Below, piece after piece: positions 44,345 to 55,911 of a DNA stretch of 64,000 nucleotides. The notes below the pieces were generated by a model. That model searched no databases and had not been told where the DNA came from. It was given only the letters and a program-made list of their open reading frames with translations. The position numbers were made by a program, and so were the translations under genes. Origin of the DNA: Durusdinium trenchii (taxonomy: Eukaryota; Sar; Dinophyceae; Suessiales; Symbiodiniaceae); assembly GCA_963970005.1 (NCBI GenBank), contig CAXAMN010023339.1:688023-752022 (forward strand), read 5' to 3'. Position 1 is the stretch's first letter. The number at the start of each line of letters is the position of its first letter.

Positions 44345-46179
44345 GACTGGAAGTGAGACTGGAATAGATATATGCAGCGCAGTTTACATCGATAATTTAT
44401 AAGATTTATGATGATTTATGAACGTATTTTTGGGTCATATAATGGGGGCAATGTATGCGTACTATTCCAGTCCCGGATGGATGGTTTGAGAAATGCAGCG
44501 ACATGGAGGAGAGAGTGAACAAAGAAGAGCGGTCTTGAGATGGAAGCTTTGAGCGCAACGTGAGACTGTGGAAAGCTCAATGAATTGTGACCAAAAAGTT
44601 CGCCTTATTTGGATGGTAAAACCTTTGTTAATGATGGGGTTTGCATTCATTAATCAAGAGTCTGTCATGAATTGATTGGAGACTATATACGTTTCTTTCC
44701 ATGGAGGACGGAAAATCCAGATCCAGCGTGGAGCGACGACAGTCCCATGGGACGTTGAAGTCAATGAGGGTTCCGCGAGTTCTATTCCCTATAAGACCTC
44801 CAAGTCATTACCGTTGTTTCGAATGTGTTGGGGTGCGTGCCAGGAGAGTTCAAAAACTTCGAGCCCCATAGGGTTTATATAGTATACGAGTGATACGAGT
44901 GTCGCCGTGAGGTTCTTCTATGGACCCTGTTGATTTGGTGATGTTTTGTTGATGGGTCAGTTGACAGGTCCTGTGGAACAGTTGTTCAAAAGGCTGGACA
45001 TCTGACATCTATATAGAAACCTTCGCGAGACCTCTGTGTCCGTGAATCACCTCTTCGAGCGACCGTCTTGAGTCACGGAGATAAATGGGTTCTGCTCGCC
45101 AGAGTGGGCGGTCTGAGTTGCTTTGTCGTGACAAAGGCGGTCGTTCGAAGGACAGGGATTGCTTTTGTGGTCGCCGGGTTGCTTTGTCGTAGGGAAAGGG
45201 AGGGATTGCTCTTTCGTTGAGGGAGTCGAAGGAGTCCTGCAGCTACTTCTGAGTTGCTCTCATCCTGCAGGTATCTCTTGTGGCTTGTTTGTGGCACTCA
45301 TCCTGCCGCTCGGCAGATCAAGAGAGGGTTGCTTTGGACCATGATCTCTCGTGGCATGATAGACTCGGCCGCTCGAAGGCCAATCTCCTACTAAACTAGC
45401 TGCTACACGGAGTCTCATTGCGTTTTTCACCTCAGCCACTCTGTCAAGTGGTGAAACTCAAAAGGGGGTCCCGCTCAAAGATCTCAAAGGGCTTGACTTT
45501 GCGCCAAAGTATGTCAAAGGTGGGGCATGTGCTCCCGGACTGACCCATAGCTCCAGGCTGAAAGGAAACCATGCAAGACCATGAGCTGCGCTTGGCATCT
45601 TCTTTGGAGGATGGCTTAAACCCATGTCAGCCCTGTCGGCTCTTGTTGGCCCCTGTGCTTTCTAAACCTTTGCCTTTGTTCCAAACCAACGAGTTTCACT
45701 GGAGGTCGGTCAGCATCAACCTTCGAGAAAGAACACACGATATACTCCCCTGCAAATTAACATGGAACCCCAAAACCACTGGGCTGCAGAGGAAAATGGC
45801 CTTCCACGAGTCAATTCTCAGGTTCCATGTTAGTTTTGCGGGAGGCTAGCTTGTGGAAGGCCAGAGCTACCTGGAGTTGCATTGAACGATATTGTTTGCC
45901 AAGATCCCGCACCATCGTCAGAAACCAGTTTCGGAAAGCGAGATTGTGAGCATGTTTGTGTCCCAAGTCATCCAAGATCCCAGTCTTTGATGAACCACTA
46001 CCCCTTTGGCTCGCTATCATGGAATTAGATTGATGGCCCGTGGGAACAAATTGCTTTTTTCACCCCTACCCTCGAGTAGACTGGTTCGAGTTGCAATCGC
46101 GATTCTGAGCGTCAGAGGTACTTGATCCTGGCCGTTTACTGCTCCTTCTGGATCTCCAAACGTATCACCGCGCGCCTAG
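44345..46179. other. no confident gene
   Basis: Besides the diverged foldback at 44782, the region shows only short frames. A 25-bp stretch AACATGGAACCCCAAAACCA (45761) recurs inverted near 45820 (GGTTCCATGTTAGTTTTG), giving a loose foldback of about 80 bp. The segment 45115-45300 repeats GGGATTGCT / GTTGCTTTGTCGT several times. Confidence 0.3.
44782..44882. mobile_element. CCCTAGGG-family foldback element, diverged copy
   Basis: Begins CTATTCCCTATAAGACCTCC and ends CTTCGAGCCCCATAGGGTTT followed by TATATAG. Both ends match the family at most positions but the inner arms have drifted. Confidence 0.45.
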
Positions 46180-48630
46180 CGAAGAAGTGATCGCAAAGAC
46201 GCCGACCGCAACGCCTACGCCTGGCGCTGTGGCGAGATGTCTGCGGCGTCTCAAGGGAAAAAGCCCCCGACTGGTCCGGACAGCCTGCCTTTTGTGCTCC
46301 AGGTGGAGAGGGGTCGTGATCCACCTGGAGCCCTGGTCCACCATGTAGCGAAGGACCGTCACGTCGGTAGGTCAACCAAGGTCAACCAAGGTGAGTACAG
46401 AGTGTTTGGAGTGATTGATTCTAGCATTCCGGAAACATGTGTGCGGTCACGTGCTCTTTGAAAGCAGCAACATGTGGGTAGTTTAGCTTCTTGCATCCCT
46501 CTACGCATGCAACTGTAGCACTAATCGTCGGGTCAGTTTGTTAATGTGCGTGGTCCGTATTTGTGGCAATGCCATGGGCAAAGGGAACTCAGAAGATTGC
46601 ATGATTACTGCCCTTGGGAAGTATTCGGTGGTATGACCAATGGCATGTGAATCGGTTCCAGTACCTGTGGTGATGCATCACTCCACATCAATCCATTGCT
46701 GTTCACTTGAAGATGGGGTTTTGAGTATCACATGGTATCCACCTCTACCCCAGCCTGGCTGTGCGATGCATCACTCCTTTCTGCCATCCAGTCCACCAGT
46801 CCACCCACCCGTCCAGGTGCAGCTGGAACCTCCACGGGAATATGATCGAGGAGTCGGATGATGTGCGGAAGTGGCTCATGCTTGGGTGTCCCAGTGCCGT
46901 TGGAAGGATCCTTCGTCTTGTGTGGTTCCATCTGCCTGAGCCCGTTCAGCAACAAAAAGCATGTGAAGCTACAGAGTGATACCAGGGACCTGATGCTTAC
47001 TCAATGATGTATGCAAACTTGGGTGCTCCAGTTGTCTACATCCTGTCTCATGTTTCTTTAGTGAGAAGGTGCAGATGCCTTCAGTCAGCAGTTTCCGGGA
47101 GAGCTGATGATCCAAACGGAAGACCTATAAGTACACGGCCTGTTCCTAAGCGCTCGGACGTCACTTGGATGCACAATAGAACCCCTATGGCCCATGGCCC
47201 ATGGCAGACTCCACGTAAGGGGCCTCAGAGAAGACCAGATAAGCTCCATTGGTTGGGAGGCCACGCTGCTGCGAGTGTCGCAGAGTGCCGGTCTCGTTTG
47301 TGAGACTTCGAAACAACGCAAGCACACTGCTCCGACTTGAAGTATCCAAAAGGAGAACAAATGGTTAGTTGACATGTAGACTTATATATATAGGACAAGA
47401 AATATATATATATATAGAGGATATATACATATAGGATATATATATATATGACATCCAAAAGGACAAGCATTAGAATATAAAGAGAGAGAGACCCCTCAAA
47501 GGATTCCAAGACTCCCCTGGAAGAAGGAAGATCGACCGCACCGAGCTGCTTTGGGGTGTCACATCTCCATCCGCAGCTCAGCCCAGCCGGCTCAGATGGC
47601 CGCCCGCTCGCGCCGCAGAAAAGGTATGTCGACCTTGGACCTTGTTCTATCGTGTTGTTCTAAGGTTATGGCCCAGCTTAGGGCATTCGTGTTCATCGAG
47701 GATTCGAAGAATTCGAAGATTTCATCGATGGTATATGGATCCTTTTTTCTGCGAGTTCTAATGGTTTGGGACCACCAGGTGTTGGCGGTGTTGGTGTGTT
47801 TGGGAGTTGGTCTTAGCGGAGGTTGAAGGATCGTCAGAGGCCTGCTCAACCTGCTTCCAGACCAGTTTTTGCAAAAGGATTCGACATAAGAAGGATTTGC
47901 TTCCACAGCGGATTAATGAACCACCTTTAGAAGGTTTCTTATTTCGGGGTCGGAGACGACCTGAAGCAAGATTATTTGGGCGTCCCCAAGACCTCTTCAT
48001 GAGGCGGGATCCCAAAAACTAAATCTCTTCTTACTGCAATTGAAGTTTGAGAAGGGTCGAAGTGATTGGCGCTAGGACCATGGGACCTAGGATACGGGAT
48101 TGGTGAAATTAAAGAGGTTGAAGAAGGAGAAGAAAGGCCGTTAGGATTGCAATACATATAAATGTGATTAAATGATATTAAATGTGCCCTAAGAAAGGGC
48201 TCGAGACTGGGTGTGGTATGTTTATAGGGAGACTTCCTAGTTTGATCCCCGAGGAGGAAGGAACAAAAATATGTTTCCAGGGCCAGCAAATCTCCCCTAT
48301 CAAAATGCATGCATGCCTATACATCTATATAGTCTAAGAAGCTATTAGCTTATTGTTTCTACTAGCTTCTTGTTGCTACTAGTAAGGCACTTGTTTCTAG
48401 TAGCGATGCACTTGTTACTAGTAGCTTTATATACCATTTGCCATCAAAGCCCGAAAGCTTCAGATCCATCCAGCTTCTATATGACCGCCATCCTGCCCAG
48501 GCCCGACGACGAGCCGGCGGATTTGGTGCTCGTGGCGGTGCAGGACCCAACCGCTTCGTTCATCGCGGCACATCGGTGGACCGAAACGGCTAAACGGAAA
48601 GCGGGCATGGCGTGGTCTCGCCTTCACTAA
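46180..48630 (+). CDS. spliced gene G, unknown protein (3' part)
   Basis: Exons: 46180-46390 (RNAYAWRCGEMSAASQGKK; ALVHHVAKDRHVGRSTK; donor GTGAGT); 46792-about 46898 or 46919 (NMIEESDDVRKWLMLGCPS); 47577-47623 (LSPAGSDGRPLAPQK; donor GTATGT); 48501-48630 (DDEPADLVLVAVQDPTASF; ETAKRKAGMAWSRLH, stop TAA). All four phases agree. The first exon begins after an in-frame TAG that is itself the acceptor CGCCTAG, so earlier exons must exist. The two donors GTGAGT and GTATGT are near-perfect. No domain recognised. The last exon follows directly after a CTAG-rich minisatellite in the intron. Confidence 0.55.
48359..48427. repeat. CTAGTAG dispersed minisatellite, locus 3
   Basis: Three units of CTAGTA(A/G)(G/C)...CACTTGTT. 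Located in the last intron of gene G, 75 bp before the terminal exon. Confidence 0.75.
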
Positions 48631-48800
48631 GTGCTTCGAGGCCACGCAGTCAGATCCTTCTTGTCTAACTGGTCCTGACGTACTTGTTTTGTAATTTGAT
48701 TATCAGAATATATCGACGCATACCGCCAAGGCTGTTTGGCAGAGTGTTTGGTTGTTTCAGCTTTTGGCATCATTACTTAATGTAGATCTTCCCTATACAC

Positions 48801-49887
48801 ATGCCAGGCATAGTGCCAAAGGCTGTTGACCGCGCTCCTTGCAGCTCACTTTTGGGGAGAAAGGCTCCCCACTTCAAGGGACTGACGAGTTCGAGAGCCG
48901 CTCACGATGAGTTGCTTGTGACAGACCGGTCTTCACTATCCCTAGGGATCCAAGTACCTTCTCAGAAGGTGATGGGAGACTATTTATGTAGGCCTGGAGG
49001 GCCCCAAGTACCTTCTGAGAAGGTATGTGGATCCCTAGGGTATATATTTGGTGGCTCTTGTTGACCAGAGTCCCACCGAGTCCGACCGTCCACCATATCT
49101 GCGTGACGCACAGAAACCGACCCTGCAGGAGCTGGTGGATTTGGGGCCAAAGACCGTGGCAAAGGGCCCCTGGAGTGAAGTAAAGAGTACCGGCGGCATG
49201 GTGTAGTGGTGTAGAAGGTGCACCGTGGGCATGGGTGGGGCCGGAAAGCTGATCAGCCGGTTTTTCTGTTTATATGTTGCTTTGAGATCCATGATCCCGG
49301 CCAGGTTGCATTGAAGTTCTGATCATTTCTGATCACCAATGTTATCAACAGATTGGATAGGGTTGTTTCTGTAAGTCATGGTTGTACGGTTGTACGGTGA
49401 TTGTCACCATAGATGGCCTGGTCGCCAGAGGAAATGCGAAGGACGGCCCTGCATGTCCCTGTCATTGGGATGGCCTTGGGCCTCCTTGAGCCAATTGGGT
49501 GGCGTATAAGGTGTGTCCCACTAGCAGCTGGCAAAAGAATTGTCACGAGTTGAGTCTTCACTAGCCATATCATTCACTGACGCTGGCGGATTTGCCCAAC
49601 TCGCATCTATATGGACCCGGGTTGTCCCTGAATTCCGCTTTGGTGGCTTAGCCCATTGATTTGCATGCGCTATACTGTGGCTGACAGTGCGCCGTTCCGT
49701 GTATAGCCGTTCCTGAGCGTCGCAGGTCGGGGTTTCGGCACCCGGGACGACTGCTCAGGTCATGAATCCCAATGGCGACGAGCAACGCTGGAGACTGAGA
49801 TCCGCCTGCGGGCGCGTTCGAGACTCGGGCAAGCTTGAGCCAAGAAGTGCGAGATATTGCGAGAGCTCGTACATTCAGTTGAAGAAG
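48801..49887 (+). CDS. spliced gene H, unknown protein (5' part)
   Basis: Exon 1 begins with ATG at 48801, 170 bp after the stop of gene G, and reads MPGIVPKAVDRAPCSSLLG to AHDELL at 48917. Exon 2 is 49069-49179 (SPTESDRPPYLRDAQKPTL; VDLGPKTVAKGPWSE; donor GTAAAG). Exon 3 is probably 49759-49887 (NPNGDEQRWRLRSACGR; donor GTTCAT). All joins are in phase 0. The first intron, 48918-49068, contains a foldback element and is bounded by near-identical direct repeats (see findings). A candidate next exon lies at 50243. No domain recognised. Confidence 0.5.
48937..49043. mobile_element. CCCTAGGG-family foldback element forming an intron of gene H
   Basis: Left arm 48937-48970 (TATCCCTAGGGATCCAAGTA, then CCTTCTCAGAAGGT), right arm 49009-49043 (ACCTTCTGAGAAGGT then ATGTGGATCCCTAGGGTATA). 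Each arm ends in its own 15-bp palindrome. The element fills 107 of the 151 nt of the intron 48918-49068. It has no coding capacity. Confidence 0.85.
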
Positions 49888-50242
49888 GTTCATTTTGCTA
49901 AGAAGATGCTGTTTCAAATTCAGAGTCAAACAGGGAGGTTCGAATAGATGTGGGGAGTTTTTTGTTGGGCCGATCCCAGGCTAGCAGTTGGAAGTTTGTG
50001 TTTGCGATTCTTGGGACTTAGGCGCTGACCCTGGCCATCATCCGGTAATTTGAACCTTATGAGGATTTGTGAACTATTAAGTGGCATCTCATGTCCACGT
50101 TGCTCCCAGTTTCGGTCAAACTGAAACTCATTTCATCGCTTCAACTCCCGTGATGTTCACCCAACAACAATCCGATGGATGGCAATACAACTCCACGACA
50201 TCCAACACCTCTCAACACCTGGTCCCACCTCTTCATCCTCAG

Positions 50243-50345
50243 GGCAGATGCTCTTGGAGCGTCGAGTGGAGCCTCTTGGACTGCCCCAACTGGTGCGAGC
50301 CCAGCGGCGATGTGGACGATTCCCAACTTTTGAGCAGCTCTTGAA
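50243..50345 (+). CDS. candidate exon, unknown protein
   Basis: Follows the acceptor TTCATCCTCAG. One frame reads MLLERRVEPLGLPQLVRAQ then RRCGRFPTFEQLLNQC, helical and strongly protein-like; another reads to a TGA (CSWSVEWSLLDCPNWCEPS). The first is preferred. Could be a further exon of gene H. Confidence 0.35.
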
Positions 50346-50713
50346 CCAATGTGGTCTGGTTGGTGCGCGTGGATGTATGTATATATATAGCTAATACTGT
50401 AGTTCTATGTGCTTTATAGACAGAAAAAGACAAAGAGGGACATGCGGATGACACTCTCAGATTACAGCTGCCGTAGGCTACTGGCACTGGGTATGCATCG
50501 ATGGTAGCTGATGAACACACCCTTTGGCCCCCCGGGTCAGATGGCTTTCCTTCTCGAAGTGAAGGAAGTCACCCATGTCCAACGGGTTTGCAGTCAGTAT
50601 GACCAATTCTTGTTTGAGTGCAGTTTTCTGATGCTTTCTGAAAGGGTAGGGGAGTTTTATGCGTTTCTTCTCTTGAACGTGTGTCGTGCAAATCTCGATT
50701 TTACATGAGTCTA

Positions 50714-53133
50714 CTATCGGACCCTGGTATGAAAACATAGATCTGAGAAGCTCTGCCAGCTTTGACATCGAGCCTGGTCCTGCTTTGACTCCGCAAGTGC
50801 AATCGGCGCTTGCCTAAGGCAAGCCTTGTCCAAAGGCCGGCAGTGGGAGGACAAATTCTTTGTCAACCTCAGCAGCGAATGCCCTTCGCAAACCGGCACA
50901 CTCCAAGCAACAAGAGCGCTGAAGCTTCTTGGAGGTTTTGGAGGAATGAAGGTCCTTTGCACTGGCCACCTTCTTGTTTTGAGAAGTACGACATTTGATG
51001 CCCTCCAAAACAACCGCAATGGAGCCTTACGGGAGCTTGTTTCGCCCAATATTTTGCTTAGTTCCGGCCACCGGTGGAGGAGGGTGCCTGTAAGACACCA
51101 AGAATAGTTGTGTTGACCATGGTTGACCATCCCGGTGTTTCTATTGTTCCTTTGAGGGGTGAAAATGACCGCCGCGAAAGGGATTTGGAACATGGTTCAC
51201 TATAGATTACTCAATGTGCCCCAGTCAGAGGCTGAGGAATTGAAGCAAAACATGGACCTTACAGATTCGCATGGATTTGCCCTTTAAGAGATATCACGGA
51301 GCCCTCCTGTGAGATGTCCAATGTAGGAATGCACCTGGTTCTTAGAAAGTGACCCTTTGAGATGCTGGGTTGAGGTCCCTGAATCCTCGCAAGGATCACT
51401 TCGGAACCCTCACAACGTCGCTTTTGAAGAAGCTGGTAGGTGGGGCATTGGCTCTGTAGCAATACAAGGCTTCCCTACCCAGGCGGGACCGCCTGCAAAA
51501 CCTTTCTTGGGGAGAACAAGGCGTCCCCACTCAACAGGTGGAGTTCAGGTGTACCGTTCGATCAAACGCGTCCTCGTCGCCTTCCTCCCGTTCGGATGGA
51601 CCAGGTGGGCGCTACGTGAAGGTGTGCGGCTTCGGCATGGTTGGCTTGGCACGGAGGGCCCAGGATCGGCCCAGAGGATCGGGGCCGAGCAATGGTCCAA
51701 AGGGGTGCAAGTTGACTGAGGAGATGGCCTTTGGAAGTGGCAAGTCCTTTTTTTAATGTTCTTTCCATGTATGGTACGGGTTGGCAGGCGGTAGATTCTT
51801 CACCCAACCCACCAGCAACAAACCGAACAGAGCCCGGCGTTCAGACCTGCTTCTCACTCACATGCGTCCGCGTTTGCCAATGCCAAGGCGTTGCTAGTTT
51901 ATATCCAGCCCTGGTTGGCCTGCGGCCTTCGACAACTTCGCATTGACCGGGTGAAGACAGGCGGGAGTTGAAAATGATGTGAGTTCTGCTGGCGATTGAT
52001 GTATGGACATAACCAAATGGGTTGCATTTAGTCAGATTTAGATGTTTAGTTGTATATAGTATTTGTGTGTATGTGTATGCGTATTCATAATGCATATACA
52101 TATATTATATATATATCATACATCGGTGTTGTTCCTGGCTTCTACATGTTTGCTTTTCTAATGCATCTTTAGGTAAATCATGTTGAGCGTGACCTATTTG
52201 AGCCTCAGCTCTTCTACTGCGCCCGGCGTAGAGACGCCCAGCGCGAGGTTTGGATGGCATGGGCGGCAACAAAGGTGGCGTTTGCGCCAGGTGGGGGCTG
52301 AAGAGATGTGAAGAGGGGCAGATGATGACAGGGTCGCCAACCGGAGGGAAGGATGGTCGCACGGGGGTTCTGTTGCGGCGGACGCTTCCCTCCGTGGTGT
52401 TTGTAGGTCGGTGCCCTTGCGAGGTGCTTCCTTGGCCTTAGATGCAACGCAAGCAAAAGAGAACATGGCTTAAGCTAAGCTTATCGGAGTTTGGATTTGT
52501 TGGGTGGTCGCACCTTAGCTCTACTTCGTTCCATAGTTCTACCATGTTCCACCCGCACACTTCTACAGATTCTTCGGAAGGAGTTCTATTGCTGCTCATC
52601 AGTTGCATTGGCTTGCTTGACATGTTCCTGGATGCACGGGTCGCCTCGTCGCCTGCTGGGCGAAGCCGCAAGGTTCCTGTTGGGCAGCCTTTCCGTCCCA
52701 GCCTTGGACTGGGCGTAGCCCAGGGACATGATGCAGATGAAGGGGCATGATTCTTTGGATATCGGATATGATATGATATGATATTCAATGCTCAATATTG
52801 GATAATATATTATACAGTAATGTCCTATAGCCAATGCCAACGATGAAGGGCATGGAAGGGGCAGTATGCCGCCGGATAATTGCATTCCACCAAGCAAGTA
52901 CCAGCAAGCTCTCACTGCATGAATAGGTGAGTCATAGGAACCTCTAGAGTCTAGGGGGAGCTCTTACAAATTGGTACAAATTCCAAGATGTTTCAAGAAA
53001 ACGTTTTTGTATATGCTTTTGATATGTGTTCTTCAACTTGCACGGACTATCAATTCTTAGAGCTCCCGCTGTTCAAGCCATGAACATTGCAGTAATTCTT
53101 TGTTTCGTTTTGAACTCCGGGAGTTCGGTGAAC
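50714..53133. other. unassigned, with GC-rich open segments
   Basis: The stretch 50820-51110 is open on both strands (159 codons minus, 93 plus) with no clear winner. The GC-rich segment 51538-51756 after the acceptor CTCAACAG is open in three frames; the one reading GGRYVKVCGFGMVGLARRA seems best. The segment 52195-52440 is GC-rich and open on both strands. TA and TGTGTA repeats occupy 52055-52120; GATAT repeats lie near 52760. No gene can be assembled. Confidence 0.3.
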
Positions 53134-53143
53134 TCAGGTTTGT

Positions 53144-53701
53144 TTGGTGAACGTGCACCTGGCATCCGGACAACATGTGCGGGACCGAGCTGAGTCACAA
53201 ACGGTCACCATCCGGTGGAACACCCAGCGACGTGGGGAAAACACTTGGCCCAAACAGTGTGGACACACTGAGCTACACGGTGAGTTACTGTCACCGGTTC
53301 TTCCGGTGGTCGGGTCGATCGGGTTTGATCGACGATCGGCGGGACCTGCCGGTCCCCATGGACCCGGCACCAGCCCCAATGGGGGCGGCAGTCCGATGGC
53401 AGATGGCAGTTTTATGGGTCGTGTTTGGGTTTTGGTGCGTTTCTTTGTTCGTGTTGCCCCCCCCAAAGGCCCAAAGGTGGTTGGGCGCCTGTACCCGAAA
53501 CGGCAGCATGGAGCTGACGGTGTGGATGAATTGATCCGCAGAGCGCACTTGTGGCACAATGGGAAAAGCACCTCGAAGCCACCCAATGGGGTGGTCAAAA
53601 GAGTGGCATGTCCGTTGGACTTTTCGATGCACCAGTCAGTGGGCACTGAGGAAGAGCTAGGCCCTAGGCCTGCTAAGCCCGGAAAGGAGCATATACTGTA
53701 A
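53144..53701 (+). CDS. GC-rich open segment, one or more exons
   Basis: Two plus frames are open: 53144-53701 (185 codons) and 53175-53534 (119 codons, MCGTELSHKRSPSGGTPSD, then a hydrophobic segment AVLWVVFGFWCVSLFVLP). A near-perfect donor (ACG before GTGAGTTAC) at 53280 suggests that the segment is split by an intron. The opposite strand is also open, as is usual over GC-rich exons here. No family recognised. Confidence 0.3.
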   Translation: MVNVHLASGQHVRDRAESQTVTIRWNTQRRGENTWPKQCGHTELHGELLSPVLPVVGSIGFDRRSAGPAGPHGPGTSPNGGGSPMADGSFMGRVWVLVRFFVRVAPPKGPKVVGRLYPKRQHGADGVDELIRRAHLWHNGKSTSKPPNGVVKRVACPLDFSMHQSVGTEEELGPRPAKPGKEHIL

Positions 53702-54116
53702 TTGGTCCCACCAGCAGGAAGCTAGGTGCGCCACTAGGGTGAAGTGTTGACCTTAAAGCGTCACGTTTGTACAATATGCTTGCTTGGTTTAACGGCGGGC
53801 ATATGCGGTTTTTACCGGCTTGGTTTCAAGTGAGGGGGCGGTGGTGCACACATCAAATATAATTGTTCTGGGTTCAGCAAACAGAGATGTGTTATTTTCT
53901 CATTTTCAACGACCACCGCGAAAGTCGCCAGGCAACCACGGAGAGGAGTCAACATTTGGCACAAGCCGGGCAGCCAGTGTCAAGCAAACAGGTGACATGC
54001 ACAACTGCACAACATACATCAATATGTTTGACACATCGGCTTGTAGCCTTACAGGCGGCTGCGGCTGTGGTTGCAGCAAGGCGGCTGTAGAATTCGGATT
54101 CGTGGTGGAGTTCAGC

Positions 54117-54236
54117 TATCCCTAGGGATCCAAGGTGCTTAGATTCTACTTATATATAGATCATTTTAGATCCTCCAAATCCAACCAAAAGACCGAACCT
54201 TAGGAGGTATTGATTTGAAGCCCTGGGGTATATTTA
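54117..54236. mobile_element. CCCTAGGG-family foldback element, diverged copy
   Basis: Left end CTATCCCTAGGGATCCAAGG, right end TTGAAGCCCTGGGGTATATT. The inner part contains AGATCATTTTAGATC and CCTTAGGAGG. Longer than other copies (about 118 bp). Confidence 0.6.
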
Positions 54237-54643
54237 TGTGGGTGAGCCTACTCAATATCCATTCTTTAAAGCCTATCCGGAGGCACAGTGTTTGAATGCC
54301 CCGGGCAGTGCAGGACACCAAGACCAAGACCTGGCAAAGCACGACTCAACGCGTGCGTTGTTATTATATGTCACGCATACTTTCAACACAATCCACACAG
54401 ATCAACACGACGACCAGGATGTTTCCATGTTGGAACCATGTTCTAAAGCCCCTGTACCGTAGGCTGCCTGTCAAACTGCTTTGCTATAAGGAGCTCTACA
54501 ATTTGCCTTTGGAAGGATGCATTTCTGCAATCTTGTTGCTCCATGCCCTGCTTGAAAGAGCTTGTCTTCCGACCGTCAAGGCTCAAGCAGCCTGTGTAAG
54601 AGAAAGCGACCGTCAGACCATCAAGGCGACGCTCGAGGGATAC

Positions 54644-54730
54644 TATCCCATAGGGTCCAGGTACCTCCTGAGGATGGTCCTGGAGGTGAAAGTACTTCCA
54701 GAGAATAGATGACTTGGGGCCCTATAGGAC
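54644..54730. mobile_element. CCCTAGGG-family foldback element, diverged copy
   Basis: Left end TATCCCATAGGGTCCAGGTA, right end CTTGGGGCCCTATAGGACAT, both preceded and followed by ATACTAT / ATAGTAT. Inner arms retain CCTCCTGAGG. Confidence 0.5.
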
Positions 54731-55638
54731 ATAGTATGACTGACATGACGAGTCCGACGCTGGACTTGCTGAGGTGTTATCCGATGCCTTCCAGGGGACC
54801 TCTGCCAAAGGTGTTGGGCTGCCCGGGGTGGGTCTTAAAGACCACCGGTCGTTCCAGCCACGGCATTGGAGAGGTGTTCCACGATGAAGGCGGACGTACC
54901 GACTCACCGAGTGAGACTTGCTTGTCTGGACGTAGTTTCAACGGCAAGACTCGTTTGGAAGATAGGTGTCGATTCTTTTCGTCTCGATTCCTTCATGAAG
55001 TGCAGGAAGTTTTTACAAAGATTAGATGCTGCAGATGGAAGCTCTGTGGCTTCCTGCAATATGGAGATATATCGGGGATGATTAGGAGACATTTGTTTGT
55101 ATGTTCACATGCATGCATCTGTGTATGTTGGCTCTCAATCACTCCTCCACTCATTTTCGGTGCTTTACTACGGCTGGGTCCGGCATGTGCAGCTTAGGCC
55201 TTGCGCCCCAAGAAGCTAGGCTTCGAGCCACTCAGATAGAAAAGTGTGGGGCAAGTGGGAGGTCGGTTGGTGAGCGCGGGGTTTTGTGTCGATCGCAACT
55301 CTTTTGAACACGTGGCCAGGTTTTGCACTTTTGGCTTCCGCCCGAAGAATCGACACGGGTACAGATATAGGGCCTGGGCTTGTACCCTCAAGAACTCTTC
55401 TGACCTAGTGCTTGCAGCGGCTTGGTGTGGAAGATCAAGCGCAAGCAGCACCCGGAGTCTACTTAGGAACTCATCACCGGTTGGCCCCGCCGGAAGAATG
55501 CACGATGAACATATCTTCAAACTGAACATATCTTCACCCTCAGAGGGACCTTGCCCCACGTTTCAGGGAAACTGTTCCACTGCCTTGCTTCTTTGGGAGG
55601 AGGGCCTTGTCCACTGCCGGGGCCTTTGACTTCCATCC

Positions 55639-55911
55639 ATGATTGGAGGGGGAGAAGAGTATAGAACCGGTTCCCAAAAAAAGGAATTGCAAGGAACAGA
55701 CGCCCCCGGTCTCAACGAACCTTTCCGACGGTCCACCGGTCTCAACGACTGTTTTCCGCTCGTGGATCGCCCGGCATCGGTGGCGACGACCCAGGCGATC
55801 TTCGGTGTACCACGTCGAAGCGTCACTGGGCCGCGACGAGGGAGGGGTGCGATGTGGAGAAAACGCACCGTGGCGGGGGGTTCTTGGGGGAGAAAAACGC
55901 ATCGAGCATGA
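55639..55911 (+). CDS. GC-rich open segment, unknown protein
   Basis: Reads GTDAPGLNEPFRRSTGLND then LVDRPASVATTQAIFGVPR in the frame starting at 55639; the neighbouring plus frame and the minus strand are also open. The upstream segment 55246-55629 is open on both strands too. A short unlisted plus frame at 55985-56130 is very protein-like (NPVETLQALQTYIDDLEC, ending at TAA). These may be 5' exons of the phosphatase gene, but I find no motif that proves it. Confidence 0.3.
   Translation: MIGGGEEYRTGSQKKELQGTDAPGLNEPFRRSTGLNDCFPLVDRPASVATTQAIFGVPRRSVTGPRRGRGAMWRKRTVAGGSWGRKTHRA

Noticed and set aside
53196..53230. First catalytic motif (WN) of the 5-phosphatase
   Set aside because: TIRWNTQ is only a superficial match, lies 3.4 kb upstream of the GDFN exon and is not followed by a QE motif.
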